DNA of 64,000 bases from Sabellastarte sp. h YS-2021 (GCA_964017235.1 OZ024933.1:55596255-55660254), one strand, 5' to 3'; numbered from the stretch's first letter, positions 1-15,500 are shown. Program-made: numbers and translations. Notes: generated by a model not told the origin, from the letters alone.

Positions 1-142
1 TTAACAGCTCTATTTGGGTTATAGAATTTCTGTTCAGAGATGTAATGCTCCAAATGAGCCCAAAATGTCCTCTTTTATTGTCAAAACATGAATGAAATTA
101 ATTTTTGGCTCCAGATTTGATACATTGTGATATACTTGACAT

Positions 143-162
143 AACCCCCTTGAGGGGGGGTT
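143..162 (+). other. Second small inverted repeat in each satellite unit (C-run/G-run)
   Basis: AACCCCC (143-149) can pair with GGGGGTT (156-162) across a 6-base loop. The G run is normally 7 bases and is 8 at about 28841 and 31572, so this dyad is also a hotspot of length change. It recurs in every unit, about 340 bp from the 11-bp dyad. Confidence 0.7.
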
Positions 163-493
163 GCCAGACCAGCCCCACACCCGGAACTGAAATTCCTAAT
201 ATGGCTCTTGAGTGGTTCAGACCAATGCAATTTTATTCTCTGATATAAACTGAGTTTTTTTTGTGAAAATTTGACCCAGATACAACAACTTTAAGGGGTG
301 TTTTTGACTGATTTGCCATTTAGTGGTACCCTCGCTACATGCACTCCCCAGACATGCAGTTTGAGCTTGTTGTGTATTTCTTAAAGAGTACACTACTTAA
401 TTCTCTCTTAGTGGCTCCCACACTCGCAAAAAATGTGGTTTATAGCCTTACATCTGCCTTACTGGGCAAGATATGAGTATATCTTAATGCACC

Positions 494-524
494 CCCCAGC
501 AGGCGTATTACAGGCCTGCTGGGG
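494..524 (+). other. Perfect 11-bp inverted repeat in each satellite unit
   Basis: CCCCAGCAGGC (494-504) and GCCTGCTGGGG (514-524) are exact reverse complements separated by a 9-base loop. The GC-rich stem is the strongest hairpin in the 683-bp unit and recurs once per unit through the array. It could form a hairpin in RNA or a cruciform in DNA. Similar dyads in other satellites have been discussed as protein-binding or recombination sites, but no function can be read from the sequence. Confidence 0.85.
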
Positions 525-3500
525 TCCAAATACCACACCAGTAGTCACTGCTATATCAGATGTAATTCTAAAACCTGTGCAGTCAGATTTAGCTGGTTAC
601 AGACTATATTCTGGCCAAATTTCAGGATTATAGACCAACATTTGGTACTCATTTGGCTGATTTACATCTTTTTTCGACCATATTAACAGCTCTATTTGGG
701 TTATAGAATTTCTGTTCAGAGATGTAATGCTCCAAATGAGCCCAAAATGTCCTCTTTTATTGTCAAAACATGAATGAAATTAATTTTTGGCTCCAGATTT
801 GATACATTGTGATATACTTGACATAACCCCCTTGAGGGGGGGTTGCCAGACCAGCCCCACACCCGGAACTGAAATTCCTAATATGGCTCTTGAGTGGTTC
901 AGACCAATGCAATTTTATTCTCTGATATAAACTGAGTTTTTTTGTGAAAATTTGACCCAGATACAACAACTTTAAGGGTGTTTTTGACTGATTTGCCATT
1001 TAGTGGTACCCTCGCTACATGCACTCCCCAGACATGCAGTTTGAGCTTGTTGTGTATTTCTTAAAGAGTACACTACTTAATTCTCTCTTAGTGGCTCCCA
1101 CACTCGCAAAAAAATGTGGTTTATAGCCTTACATCTGCCTTACTGGGCAAGATATGAGTATATCTTAATGCACCCCCCAGCAGGCGTATTACAGGCCTGC
1201 TGGGGTCCAAATACCACACCAGTAGTCACTGCTATATCAGATGTAATTCTAAAACCTGTGCAGTCAGATTTAGCTGGTTACAGACTATATTCTGGCCAAA
1301 TTTCAGGATTATAGACCAACATTTGGTACTCATTTGGGCTGATTTACATCTTTTTTCGACCATATTAACAGCTCTATTTGGGTTATAGAATTTCTGTTCA
1401 GAGATGTAATGCTCCAAATGAGCCCAAAATGTCCTCTTTTATTGTCAAAACATGAATGAAATTAATTTTTGGCTCCAGATTTGATACATGTGATATACTT
1501 GACATAACCCCCTTGAGGGGGGGTTGCCAGACCAGCCCCACACCCCGGAACTGAAATTCCTAATATGGCTCTTGAGTGGTTCAGACCAATGCAATTTTAT
1601 TCTCTGATATAAACTGAGTTTTTTTGTGAAAATTTGACCCAGATACAACAACTTTAAGGGGTGTTTTTGACTGATTTGCCATTTAGTGGTACCCTCGCTA
1701 CATGCACTCCCCAGACATGCAGTTTGAGCTTGTTGTGTATTTCTTAAAGAGTACACTACTTAATTCTCTCTTAGTGGCTCCCACACTCGCAAAAAATGTG
1801 GTTTATAGCCTTACATCTGCCTTACTGGGCAAGATATGAGTATATCTTAATGCACCCCCCAGCAGGCGTATTACAGGCCTGCTGGGGTCCAAATACCACA
1901 CCAGTAGTCACTGCTATATCAGATGTAATTCTAAAACCTGTGCAGTCAGATTTAGCTGGTTACAGACTATATTCTGGCCAAATTTCAGGATTATAGACCA
2001 ACATTTGGTACTCATTTGGGCTGATTTACATCTTTTTCGACCATATTAACAGCTCTATTTGGGTTATAGAATTTCTGTTCAGAGATGTAATGCTCCAAAT
2101 GAGCCCAAAATGTCCTCTTTTATTGTCAAAACATGAATGAAATTAATTTTTGGCTCCAGATTTGATACATTGTGATATACTTGACATAACCCCCTTGAGG
2201 GGGGGTTGCCAGACCAGCCCCACACCCCGGAACTGAAATTCCTAATATGGCTCTTGAGTGGTTCAGACCAATGCAATTTTATTCTCTGATATAAACTGAG
2301 TTTTTTTTGTGAAAATTTGACCCAGATACAACAACTTTAAGGGGTGTTTTTGACTGATTTGCCATTTAGTGGTACCCTCGCTACATGCACTCCCAGACAT
2401 GCAGTTTGAGCTTGTTGTGTATTTCTTAAAGAGTACACTACTTAATTCTCTCTTAGTGGCTCCCACACTCGCAAAAAATGTGGTTTATAGCCTTACATCT
2501 GCCTTACTGGGCAAGATATGAGTATATCTTAATGCACCCCCCAGCAGGCGTATTACAGGCCTGCTGGGGTCCAAATACCACACCAGTAGTCACTGCTATA
2601 TCAGATGTAATTCTAAAACCTGTGCAGTCAGATTAGCTGGTTACAGACTATATTCTGGCCAAATTTCAGGATTATAGACCAACATTTGGTACTCATTTGG
2701 GCTGATTTACATCTTTTTTCGACCATATTAACAGCTCTATTTGGGTTATAGAATTTCTGTTCAGAGATGTAATGCTCCAAATGAGCCCAAAATGTCCTCT
2801 TTTATTGTCAAAACATGAATGAAATTAATTTTTGGCTCCAGATTTGATACATTGTGATATACTTGACATAACCCCCTTGAGGGGGGGTTGCCAGACCAGC
2901 CCCACACCCCGGAACTGAAATTCCTAATATGGCTCTTGAGTGGTTCAGACCAATGCAATTTTATTCTCTGATATAAACTGAGTTTTTTTTGTGAAAATTT
3001 GACCCAGATACAACAACTTTAAGGGGTGTTTTTGACTGATTTGCCATTTAGTGGTACCCTCGCTACATGCACTCCCCAGACATGCAGTTTGAGCTTGTTG
3101 TGTATTTCTTAAAGAGTACACTACTTAATTCTCTCTTAGTGGCTCCCACACTCGCAAAAAATGTGGTTTATAGCCTTACATCTGCCTTACTGGGCAAGAT
3201 ATGAGTATATCTTAATGCACCCCCCAGCAGGCGTATTACAGGCCTGCTGGGGTCCAAATACCACACCAGTAGTCACTGCTATATCAGATGTAATTCTAAA
3301 ACCTGTGCAGTCAGATTTAGCTGGTTACAGACTATATTCTGGCCAAATTTCAGGATTATAGACCAACATTTGGTACTCATTTGGGCTGATTTACATCTTT
3401 TTTCGACCATATTAACAGCTCTATTTGGGTTATAGAATTTCTGTTCAGAGATGTAATGCTCCAAATGAGCCCAAAATGTCCTCTTTTATTGTCAAAACAT

Positions 3501-6500
3501 GAATGAAATTAATTTTTGGCTCCAGATTTGATACATTGTGATATACTTGACATAACCCCCTTGAGGGGGGGTTGCCAGACCAGCCCCACACCCCGGAACT
3601 GAAATTCCTAATATGGCTCTTGAGTGGTTCAGACCAATGCAATTTTATTCTCTGATATAAACTGAGTTTTTTTTGTGAAAATTTGACCCAGATACAACAA
3701 CTTTAAGGGGTGTTTTTGACTGATTTGCCATTTAGTGGTACCCTCGCTACATGCACTCCCCAGACATGCAGTTTGAGCTTGTTGTGTATTTCTTAAAGAG
3801 TACACTACTTAATTCTCTCTTAGTGGCTCCCACACTCGCAAAAAATGTGGTTTATAGCCTTACATCTGCCTTACTGGGCAAGATATGAGTATATCTTAAT
3901 GCACCCCCCAGCAGGCGTATTACAGGCCTGCTGGGGTCCAAATACCACACCAGTAGTCACTGCTATATCAGATGTAATTCTAAAACCTGTGCAGTCAGAT
4001 TTAGCTGGTTACAGACTATATTCTGGCCAAATTTCAGGATTATAGACCAACATTTGGTACTCATTTGGGCTGATTTACATCTTTTTTCGACCATATTAAC
4101 AGCTCTATTTGGGTTATAGAATTTCTGTTCAGAGATGTAATGCTCCAAATGAGCCCAAAATGTCCTCTTTTATTGTCAAAACATGAATGAAATTAATTTT
4201 TGGCTCCAGATTTGATACATTGTGATATACTTGACATAACCCCCTTGAGGGGGGGTTGCCAGACCAGCCCCACACCCCGGAACTGAAATTCCTAATATGG
4301 CTCTTGAGTGGTTCAGACCAATGCAATTTTATTCTCTGATATAAACTGAGTTTTTTTTGTGAAAATTTGACCCAGATACAACAACTTTAAGGGGTGTTTT
4401 TGACTGATTTGCCATTTAGTGGTACCCTCGCTACATGCACTCCCCAGACATGCAGTTTGAGCTTGTTGTGTATTTCTTAAAGAGTACACTACTTAATTCT
4501 CTCTTAGTGGCTCCCACACTCGCAAAAAATGTGGTTTATAGCCTTACATCTGCCTTACTGGGCAAGATATGAGTATATCTTAATGCACCCCCCAGCAGGC
4601 GTATTACAGGCCTGCTGGGGTCCAAATACCACACCAGTAGTCACTGCTATATCAGATGTAATTCTAAAACCTGTGCAGTCAGATTTAGCTGGTTACAGAC
4701 TATATTCTGGCCAAATTCAGGATTATAGACCAACATTTGGTACTCATTTGGGCTGATTTACATCTTTTTTCGACCATATTAACAGCTCTATTTGGGTTAT
4801 AGAATTTCTGTTCAGAGATGTAATGCTCCAAATGAGCCCAAAATGTCCTCTTTTATTGTCAAAACATGAATGAAATTAATTTTTGGCTCCAGATTTGATA
4901 CATTGTGATATACTTGACATAACCCCCTTGAGGGGGGGTTGCCAGACCAGCCCCACACCCCGGAACTGAAATTCCTAATATGGCTCTTGAGTGGTTCAGA
5001 CCAATGCAATTTTATTCTCTGATATAAACTGAGTTTTTTTGTGAAAATTTGACCCAGATACAACAACTTTAAGGGGTGTTTTTGACTGATTTGCCATTTA
5101 GTGGTACCCTCGCTACATGCACTCCCCAGACATGCAGTTTGAGCTTGTTGTGTATTTCTTAAAGAGTACACTACTTAATTCTCTCTTAGTGGCTCCCACA
5201 CTCGCAAAAAATGTGGTTTATAGCCTTACATCTGCCTTACTGGGCAAGATATGAGTATATCTTAATGCACCCCCCAGCAGGCGTATTACAGGCCTGCTGG
5301 GGTCCAAATACCACACCAGTAGTCACTGCTATATCAGATGTAATTCTAAAACCTGTGCAGTCAGATTTAGCTGGTTACAGACTATATTCTGGCCAAATTT
5401 CAGGATTATAGACCAACATTTGGTACTCATTTGGGCTGATTTACATCTTTTTTCGACCATATTAACAGCTCTATTTGGGTTATAGAATTTCTGTTCAGAG
5501 ATGTAATGCTCCAAATGAGCCCAAAATGTCCTCTTTTATTGTCAAAACATGAATGAAATTAATTTTTGGCTCCAGATTTGATACATTGTGATATACTTGA
5601 CATAACCCCCTTGAGGGGGGGTTGCCAGACCAGCCCCACACCCGGAACTGAAATTCCTAATATGGCTCTTGAGTGGTTCAGACCAATGCAATTTTATTCT
5701 CTGATATAAACTGAGTTTTTTTGTGAAAATTTGACCCAGATACAACAACTTTAAGGGGTGTTTTTGACTGATTTGCCATTTAGTGGTACCCTCGCTACAT
5801 GCACTCCCCAGACATGCAGTTTGAGCTTGTTGTGTATTTCTTAAAGAGTACACTACTTAATTCTCTCTTAGTGGCTCCCACACTCGCAAAAAATGTGGTT
5901 TATAGCCTTACATCTGCCTTACTGGGCAAGATATGAGTATATCTTAATGCACCCCCCAGCAGGCGTATTACAGGCCTGCTGGGGTCCAAATACCACACCA
6001 GTAGTCACTGCTATATCAGATGTAATTCTAAAACCTGTGCAGTCAGATTTAGCTGGTTACAGACTATATTCTGGCCAAATTTCAGGATTATAGACCAACA
6101 TTTGGTACTCATTTGGGCTGATTTACATCTTTTTTCGACCATATTAACAGCTCTATTTGGGTTATAGAATTTCTGTTCAGAGATGTAATGCTCCAAATGA
6201 GCCCAAAATGTCCTCTTTTATTGTCAAAACATGAATGAAATTAATTTTTGGCTCCAGATTTGATACATTGTGATATACTTGACATAACCCCCTTGAGGGG
6301 GGGTTGCCAGACCAGCCCCACACCCCGGAACTGAAATTCCTAATATGGCTCTTGAGTGGTTCAGACCAATGCAATTTTATTCTCTGATATAAACTGAGTT
6401 TTTTTTGTGAAAATTTGACCCAGATACAACAACTTTAAGGGGTGTTTTTGACTGATTTGCCATTTAGTGGTACCCTCGCTACATGCACTCCCCAGACATG

Positions 6501-9500
6501 CAGTTTGAGCTTGTTGTGTATTTCTTAAAGAGTACACTACTTAATTCTCTCTTAGTGGCTCCCACACTCGCAAAAAATGTGGTTTATAGCCTTACATCTG
6601 CCTTACTGGGCAAGATATGAGTATATCTTAATGCACCCCCCAGCAGGCGTATTACAGGCCTGCTGGGGTCCAAATACCACACCAGTAGTCACTGCTATAT
6701 CAGATGTAATTCTAAAACCTGTGCAGTCAGATTTAGCTGGTTACAGACTATATTCTGGCCAAATTTCAGGATTATAGACCAACATTTGGTACTCATTTGG
6801 GCTGATTTACATCTTTTTTCGACCATATTAACAGCTCTATTTGGGTTATAGAATTTCTGTTCAGAGATGTAATGCTCCAAATGAGCCCAAAATGTCCTCT
6901 TTTATTGTCAAAACATGAATGAAATTAATTTTTGGCTCCAGATTTGATACATTGTGATATACTTGACATAACCCCCTTGAGGGGGGGTTGCCAGACCAGC
7001 CCCACACCCCGGAACTGAAATTCCTAATATGGCTCTTGAGTGGTTCAGACCAATGCAATTTTATTCTCTGATATAAACTGAGTTTTTTTTTGTGAAAATT
7101 TGACCCAGATACAACAACTTTAAGGGGTGTTTTTGACTGATTTGCCATTTAGTGGTACCCTCGCTACATGCACTCCCCAGACATGCAGTTTGAGCTTGTT
7201 GTGTATTTCTTAAAGAGTACACTACTTAATTCTCTCTTAGTGGCTCCCACACTCGCAAAAAAATGTGGTTTATAGCCTTACATCTGCCTTACTGGGCAAG
7301 ATATGAGTATATCTTAATGCACCCCCCAGCAGGCGTATTACAGGCCTGCTGGGGTCCAAATACCACACCAGTAGTCACTGCTATATCAGATGTAATTCTA
7401 AAACCTGTGCAGTCAGATTTAGCTGGTTACAGACTATATTCTGGCCAAATTTCAGGATTATAGACCAACATTTGGTACTCATTTGGGCTGATTTACATCT
7501 TTTTTCGACCATATTAACAGCTCTATTTGGGTTATAGAATTTCTGTTCAGAGATGTAATGCTCCAAATGAGCCCAAAATGTCCTCTTTTATTGTCAAAAC
7601 ATGAATGAAATTAATTTTTGGCTCCAGATTTGATACATTGTGATATACTTGACATAACCCCCTTGAGGGGGGGTTGCCAGACCAGCCCCACACCCCGGAA
7701 CTGAAATTCCTAATATGGCTCTTGAGTGGTTCAGACCAATGCAATTTTATTCTCTGATATAAACTGAGTTTTTTTGTGAAAATTTGACCCAGATACAACA
7801 ACTTTAAGGGGTGTTTTTGACTGATTTGCCATTTAGTGGTACCCTCGCTACATGCACTCCCCAGACATGCAGTTTGAGCTTGTTGTGTATTTCTTAAAGA
7901 GTACACTACTTAATTCTCTCTTAGTGGCTCCCACACTCGCAAAAAATGTGGTTTATAGCCTTACATCTGCCTTACTGGGCAAGATATGAGTATATCTTAA
8001 TGCACCCCCCAGCAGGCGTATTACAGGCCTGCTGGGGTCCAAATACCACACCAGTAGTCACTGCTATATCAGATGTAATTCTAAAACCTGTGCAGTCAGA
8101 TTTAGCTGGTTACAGACTATATTCTGGCCAAATTTCAGGATTATAGACCAACATTTGGTACTCATTTGGGCTGATTTACATCTTTTTTCGACCATATTAA
8201 CAGCTCTATTTGGGTTATAGAATTTCTGTTCAGAGATGTAATGCTCCAAATGAGCCCAAAATGTCCTCTTTTATTGTCAAAACATGAATGAAATTAATTT
8301 TTGGCTCCAGATTTGATACATTGTGATATACTTGACATAACCCCCTTGAGGGGGGGTTGCCAGACCAGCCCCACACCCCGGAACTGAAATTCCTAATATG
8401 GCTCTTGAGTGGTTCAGACCAATGCAATTTTATTCTCTGATATAAACTGAGTTTTTTTGTGAAAATTTGACCCAGATACAACAACTTTAAGGGGTGTTTT
8501 TGACTGATTTGCCATTTAGTGGTACCCTCGCTACATGCACTCCCCAGACATGCAGTTTGAGCTTGTTGTGTATTTCTTAAAGAGTACACTACTTAATTCT
8601 CTCTTAGTGGCTCCCACACTCGCAAAAAATGTGGTTTATAGCCTTACATCTGCCTTACTGGGCAAGATATGAGTATATCTTAATGCACCCCCCAGCAGGC
8701 GTATTACAGGCCTGCTGGGGTCCAAATACCACACCAGTAGTCACTGCTATATCAGATGTAATTCTAAAACCTGTGCAGTCAGATTTAGCTGGTTACAGAC
8801 TATATTCTGGCCAAATTTCAGGATTATAGACCAACATTTGGTACTCATTTGGGCTGATTTACATCTTTTTTCGACCATATTAACAGCTCTATTTGGGTTA
8901 TAGAATTTCTGTTCAGAGATGTAATGCTCCAAATGAGCCCAAATGTCCTCTTTTATTGTCAAAACATGAATGAAATTAATTTTTGGCTCCAGATTTGATA
9001 CATTGTGATATACTTGACATAACCCCCTTGAGGGGGGGTTGCCAGACCAGCCCCACACCCCGGAACTGAAATTCCTAATATGGCTCTTGAGTGGTTCAGA
9101 CCAATGCAATTTTATTCTCTGATATAAACTGAGTTTTTTTGTGAAAATTTGACCCAGATACAACAACTTTAAGGGGTGTTTTTGACTGATTTGCCATTTA
9201 GTGGTACCCTCGCTACATGCACTCCCCAGACATGCAGTTTGAGCTTGTTGTGTATTTCTTAAAGAGTACACTACTTAATTCTCTCTTAGTGGCTCCCACA
9301 CTCGCAAAAAATGTGGTTTATAGCCTTACATCTGCCTTACTGGGCAAGATATGAGTATATCTTAATGCACCCCCCAGCAGGCGTATTACAGGCCTGCTGG
9401 GGTCCAAATACCACACCAGTAGTCACTGCTATATCAGATGTAATTCTAAAACCTGTGCAGTCAGATTTAGCTGGTTACAGACTATATTCTGGCCAAATTT

Positions 9501-12500
9501 CAGGATTATAGACCAACATTTGGTACTCATTTGGGCTGATTTACATCTTTTTTCGACCATATTAACAGCTCTATTTGGGTTATAGAATTTCTGTTCAGAG
9601 ATGTAATGCTCCAAATGAGCCCAAAATGTCCTCTTTTATTGTCAAAACATGAATGAAATTAATTTTTGGCTCCAGATTTGATACATTGTGATATACTTGA
9701 CATAACCCCCTTGAGGGGGGGTTGCCAGACCAGCCCCACACCCCGGAACTGAAATTCCTAATATGGCTCTTGAGTGGTTCAGACCAATGCAATTTTATTC
9801 TCTGATATAAACTGAGTTTTTTTTGTGAAAATTTGACCCAGATACAACAACTTTAAGGGGTGTTTTTGACTGATTTGCCATTTAGTGGTACCCTCGCTAC
9901 ATGCACTCCCCAGACATGCAGTTTGAGCTTGTTGTGTATTTCTTAAAGAGTACACTACTTAATTCTCTCTTAGTGGCTCCCACACTCGCAAAAAATGTGG
10001 TTTATAGCCTTACATCTGCCTTACTGGGCAAGATATGAGTATATCTTAATGCACCCCCCAGCAGGCGTATTACAGGCCTGCTGGGGTCCAAATACCACAC
10101 CAGTAGTCACTGCTATATCAGATGTAATTCTAAAACCTGTGCAGTCAGATTTAGCTGGTTACAGACTATATTCTGGCCAAATTTCAGGATTATAGACCAA
10201 CATTTGGTACTCATTTGGGCTGATTTACATCTTTTTTCGACCATATTAACAGCTCTATTTGGGTTATAGAATTTCTGTTCAGAGATGTAATGCTCCAAAT
10301 GAGCCCAAAATGTCCTCTTTTATTGTCAAAACATGAATGAAATTAATTTTTGGCTCCAGATTTGATACATTGTGATATACTTGACATAACCCCCTTGAGG
10401 GGGGGTTGCCAGACCAGCCCCACACCCCGGAACTGAAATTCCTAATATGGCTCTTGAGTGGTTCAGACCAATGCAATTTTATTCTCTGATATAAACTGAG
10501 TTTTTTTGTGAAAATTTGACCCAGATACAACAACTTTAAGGGGTGTTTTTGACTGATTTGCCATTTAGTGGTACCCTCGCTACATGCACTCCCCAGACAT
10601 GCAGTTTGAGCTTGTTGTGTATTTCTTAAAGAGTACACTACTTAATTCTCTCTTAGTGGCTCCCACACTCGCAAAAAATGTGGTTTATAGCCTTACATCT
10701 GCCTTACTGGGCAAGATATGAGTATATCTTAATGCACCCCCCAGCAGGCGTATTACAGGCCTGCTGGGGTCCAAATACCACACCAGTAGTCACTGCTATA
10801 TCAGATGTAATTCTAAAACCTGTGCAGTCAGATTTAGCTGGTTACAGACTATATTCTGGCCAAATTTCAGGATTATAGACCAACATTTGGTACTCATTTG
10901 GGCTGATTTACATCTTTTTTCGACCATATTAACAGCTCTATTTGGGTTATAGAATTTCTGTTCAGAGATGTAATGCTCCAAATGAGCCCAAAATGTCCTC
11001 TTTTATTGTCAAAACATGAATGAAATTAATTTTTGGCTCCAGATTTGATACATTGTGATATACTTGACATAACCCCCTTGAGGGGGGGTTGCCAGACCAG
11101 CCCCACACCCCGGAACTGAAATTCCTAATATGGCTCTTGAGTGGTTCAGACCAATGCAATTTTATTCTCTGATATAAACTGAGTTTTTTTGTGAAAATTT
11201 GACCCAGATACAACAACTTTAAGGGGTGTTTTTGACTGATTTGCCATTTAGTGGTACCCTCGCTACATGCACTCCCCAGACATGCAGTTTGAGCTTGTTG
11301 TGTATTTCTTAAAGAGTACACTACTTAATTCTCTCTTAGTGGCTCCCACACTCGCAAAAAATGTGGTTTATAGCCTTACATCTGCCTTACTGGGCAAGAT
11401 ATGAGTATATCTTAATGCACCCCCCAGCAGGCGTATTACAGGCCTGCTGGGGTCCAAATACCACACCAGTAGTCACTGCTATATCAGATGTAATTCTAAA
11501 ACCTGTGCAGTCAGATTTAGCTGGTTACAGACTATATTCTGGCCAAATTTCAGGATTATAGACCAACATTTGGTACTCATTTGGGCTGATTTACATCTTT
11601 TTTCGACCATATTAACAGCTCTATTTGGGTTATAGAATTTCTGTTCAGAGATGTAATGCTCCAAATGAGCCCAAAATGTCCTCTTTTATTGTCAAAACAT
11701 GAATGAAATTAATTTTTGGCTCCAGATTTGATACATTGTGATATACTTGACATAACCCCCTTGAGGGGGGGTTGCCAGACCAGCCCCACACCCCGGAACT
11801 GAAATTCCTAATATGGCTCTTGAGTGGTTCAGACCAATGCAATTTTATTCTCTGATATAAACTGAGTTTTTTTGTGAAAATTTGACCCAGATACAACAAC
11901 TTTAAGGGGTGTTTTTGACTGATTTGCCATTTAGTGGTACCCTCGCTACATGCACTCCCCAGACATGCAGTTTGAGCTTGTTGTGTATTTCTTAAAGAGT
12001 ACACTACTTAATTCTCTCTTAGTGGCTCCCACACTCGCAAAAAATGTGGTTTATAGCCTTACATCTGCCTTACTGGGCAAGATATGAGTATATCTTAATG
12101 CACCCCCCAGCAGGCGTATTACAGGCCTGCTGGGGTCCAAATACCACACCAGTAGTCACTGCTATATCAGATGTAATTCTAAAACCTGTGCAGTCAGATT
12201 TAGCTGGTTACAGACTATATTCTGGCCAAATTTCAGGATTATAGACCAACATTTGGTACTCATTTGGGCTGATTTACATCTTTTTTCGACCATATTAACA
12301 GCTCTATTTGGGTTATAGAATTTCTGTTCAGAGATGTAATGCTCCAAATGAGCCCAAAATGTCCTCTTTTATTGTCAAAACATGAATGAAATTAATTTTT
12401 GGCTCCAGATTTGATACATTGTGATATACTTGACATAACCCCCTTGAGGGGGGGTTGCCAGACCAGCCCCACACCCCGGAACTGAAATTCCTAATATGGC

Positions 12501-15500
12501 TCTTGAGTGGTTCAGACCAATGCAATTTTATTCTCTGATATAAACTGAGTTTTTTTGTGAAAATTTGACCCAGATACAACAACTTTAAGGGGTGTTTTTG
12601 ACTGATTTGCCATTTAGTGGTACCCTCGCTACATGCACTCCCCAGACATGCAGTTTGAGCTTGTTGTGTATTTCTTAAAGAGTACACTACTTAATTCTCT
12701 CTTAGTGGCTCCCACACTCGCAAAAAATGTGGTTTATAGCCTTACATCTGCCTTACTGGGCAAGATATGAGTATATCTTAATGCACCCCCCAGCAGGCGT
12801 ATTACAGGCCTGCTGGGGTCCAAATACCACACCAGTAGTCACTGCTATATCAGATGTAATTCTAAAACCTGTGCAGTCAGATTTAGCTGGTTACAGACTA
12901 TATTCTGGCCAAATTTCAGGATTATAGACCAACATTTGGTACTCATTTGGGCTGATTTACATCTTTTTTCGACCATATTAACAGCTCTATTTGGGTTATA
13001 GAATTTCTGTTCAGAGATGTAATGCTCCAAATGAGCCCAAAATGTCCTCTTTTATTGTCAAAACATGAATGAAATTAATTTTTGGCTCCAGATTTGATAC
13101 ATTGTGATATACTTGACATAACCCCCTTGAGGGGGGGTTGCCAGACCAGCCCCACACCCCGGAACTGAAATTCCTAATATGGCTCTTGAGTGGTTCAGAC
13201 CAATGCAATTTTATTCTCTGATATAAACTGAGTTTTTTTGTGAAAATTTGACCCAGATACAACAACTTTAAGGGGTGTTTTTGACTGATTTGCCATTTAG
13301 TGGTACCCTCGCTACATGCACTCCCCAGACATGCAGTTTGAGCTTGTTGTGTATTTCTTAAAGAGTACACTACTTAATTCTCTCTTAGTGGCTCCCACAC
13401 TCGCAAAAAATGTGGTTTATAGCCTTACATCTGCCTTACTGGGCAAGATATGAGTATATCTTAATGCACCCCCCAGCAGGCGTATTACAGGCCTGCTGGG
13501 GTCCAAATACCACACCAGTAGTCACTGCTATATCAGATGTAATTCTAAAACCTGTGCAGTCAGATTTAGCTGGTTACAGACTATATTCTGGCCAAATTTC
13601 AGGATTATAGACCAACATTTGGTACTCATTTGGGCTGATTTACATCTTTTTTCGACCATATTAACAGCTCTATTTGGGTTATAGAATTTCTGTTCAGAGA
13701 TGTAATGCTCCAAATGAGCCCAAAATGTCCTCTTTTATTGTCAAAACATGAATGAAATTAATTTTTGGCTCCAGATTTGATACATTGTGATATACTTGAC
13801 ATAACCCCCTTGAGGGGGGGTTGCCAGACCAGCCCCACACCCCGGAACTGAAATTCCTAATATGGCTCTTGAGTGGTTCAGACCAATGCAATTTTATTCT
13901 CTGATATAAACTGAGTTTTTTTGTGAAAATTTGACCCAGATACAACAACTTTAAGGGGTGTTTTTGACTGATTTGCCATTTAGTGGTACCCTCGCTACAT
14001 GCACTCCCCAGACATGCAGTTTGAGCTTGTTGTGTATTTCTTAAAGAGTACACTACTTAATTCTCTCTTAGTGGCTCCCACACTCGCAAAAAATGTGGTT
14101 TATAGCCTTACATCTGCCTTACTGGGCAAGATATGAGTATATCTTAATGCACCCCCCAGCAGGCGTATTACAGGCCTGCTGGGGTCCAAATACCACACCA
14201 GTAGTCACTGCTATATCAGATGTAATTCTAAAACCTGTGCAGTCAGATTTAGCTGGTTACAGACTATATTCTGGCCAAATTTCAGGATTATAGACCAACA
14301 TTTGGTACTCATTTGGGCTGATTTACATCTTTTTTCGACCATATTAACAGCTCTATTTGGGTTATAGAATTTCTGTTCAGAGATGTAATGCTCCAAATGA
14401 GCCCAAAATGTCCTCTTTTATTGTCAAAACATGAATGAAATTAATTTTTGGCTCCAGATTTGATACATTGTGATATACTTGACATAACCCCCTTGAGGGG
14501 GGGTTGCCAGACCAGCCCCACACCCCGGAACTGAAATTCCTAATATGGCTCTTGAGTGGTTCAGACCAATGCAATTTTATTCTCTGATATAAACTGAGTT
14601 TTTTTGTGAAAATTTGACCCAGATACAACAACTTTAAGGGGTGTTTTTGACTGATTTGCCATTTAGTGGTACCCTCGCTACATGCACTCCCCAGACATGC
14701 AGTTTGAGCTTGTTGTGTATTTCTTAAAGAGTACACTACTTAATTCTCTCTTAGTGGCTCCCACACTCGCAAAAAATGTGGTTTATAGCCTTACATCTGC
14801 CTTACTGGGCAAGATATGAGTATATCTTAATGCACCCCCCAGCAGGCGTATTACAGGCCTGCTGGGGTCCAAATACCACACCAGTAGTCACTGCTATATC
14901 AGATGTAATTCTAAAACCTGTGCAGTCAGATTTAGCTGGTTACAGACTATATTCTGGCCAAATTTCAGGATTATAGACCAACATTTGGTACTCATTTGGG
15001 CTGATTTACATCTTTTTTCGACCATATTAACAGCTCTATTTGGGTTATAGAATTTCTGTTCAGAGATGTAATGCTCCAAATGAGCCCAAAATGTCCTCTT
15101 TTATTGTCAAAACATGAATGAAATTAATTTTTGGCTCCAGATTTGATACATTGTGATATACTTGACATAACCCCCTTGAGGGGGGGTTGCCAGACCAGCC
15201 CCACACCCCGGAACTGAAATTCCTAATATGGCTCTTGAGTGGTTCAGACCAATGCAATTTTATTCTCTGATATAAACTGAGTTTTTTTGTGAAAATTTGA
15301 CCCAGATACAACAACTTTAAGGGGTGTTTTTGACTGATTTGCCATTTAGTGGTACCCTCGCTACATGCACTCCCCAGACATGCAGTTTGAGCTTGTTGTG
15401 TATTTCTTAAAGAGTACACTACTTAATTCTCTCTTAGTGGCTCCCACACTCGCAAAAAATGTGGTTTATAGCCTTACATCTGCCTTACTGGGCAAGATAT

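Noticed and set aside
90..105. AATTTTTGG in each satellite unit as an Sm site of tandem snRNA or spliced-leader genes
   Set aside because: The match is short and AT-rich. The next stem lies about 40 bases away instead of directly flanking, and no snRNA 5' sequence or spliced-leader donor context was recognised.
205..225. A-box and B-box-like words (TGGCTCTTGAG, GGTTCAGACC) in the satellite as a Pol III gene
   Set aside because: The boxes are only a few bases apart, against 30-60 in tRNA-like genes, and both deviate from consensus.
433..633. 66-aa plus-strand frame repeated in nearly every satellite unit as a gene family
   Set aside because: It is identical only because the satellite units are identical. 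The unit length is not a multiple of 3, single-base indels destroy the frame without consequence, and the peptide shows no recognised motif.
8747..9271. 174-aa minus-strand frame in one satellite unit
   Set aside because: It arises from a one-base deletion in an A run near 8940 that joins two of the usual minus-strand frames. This is a product of an indel, not a gene.
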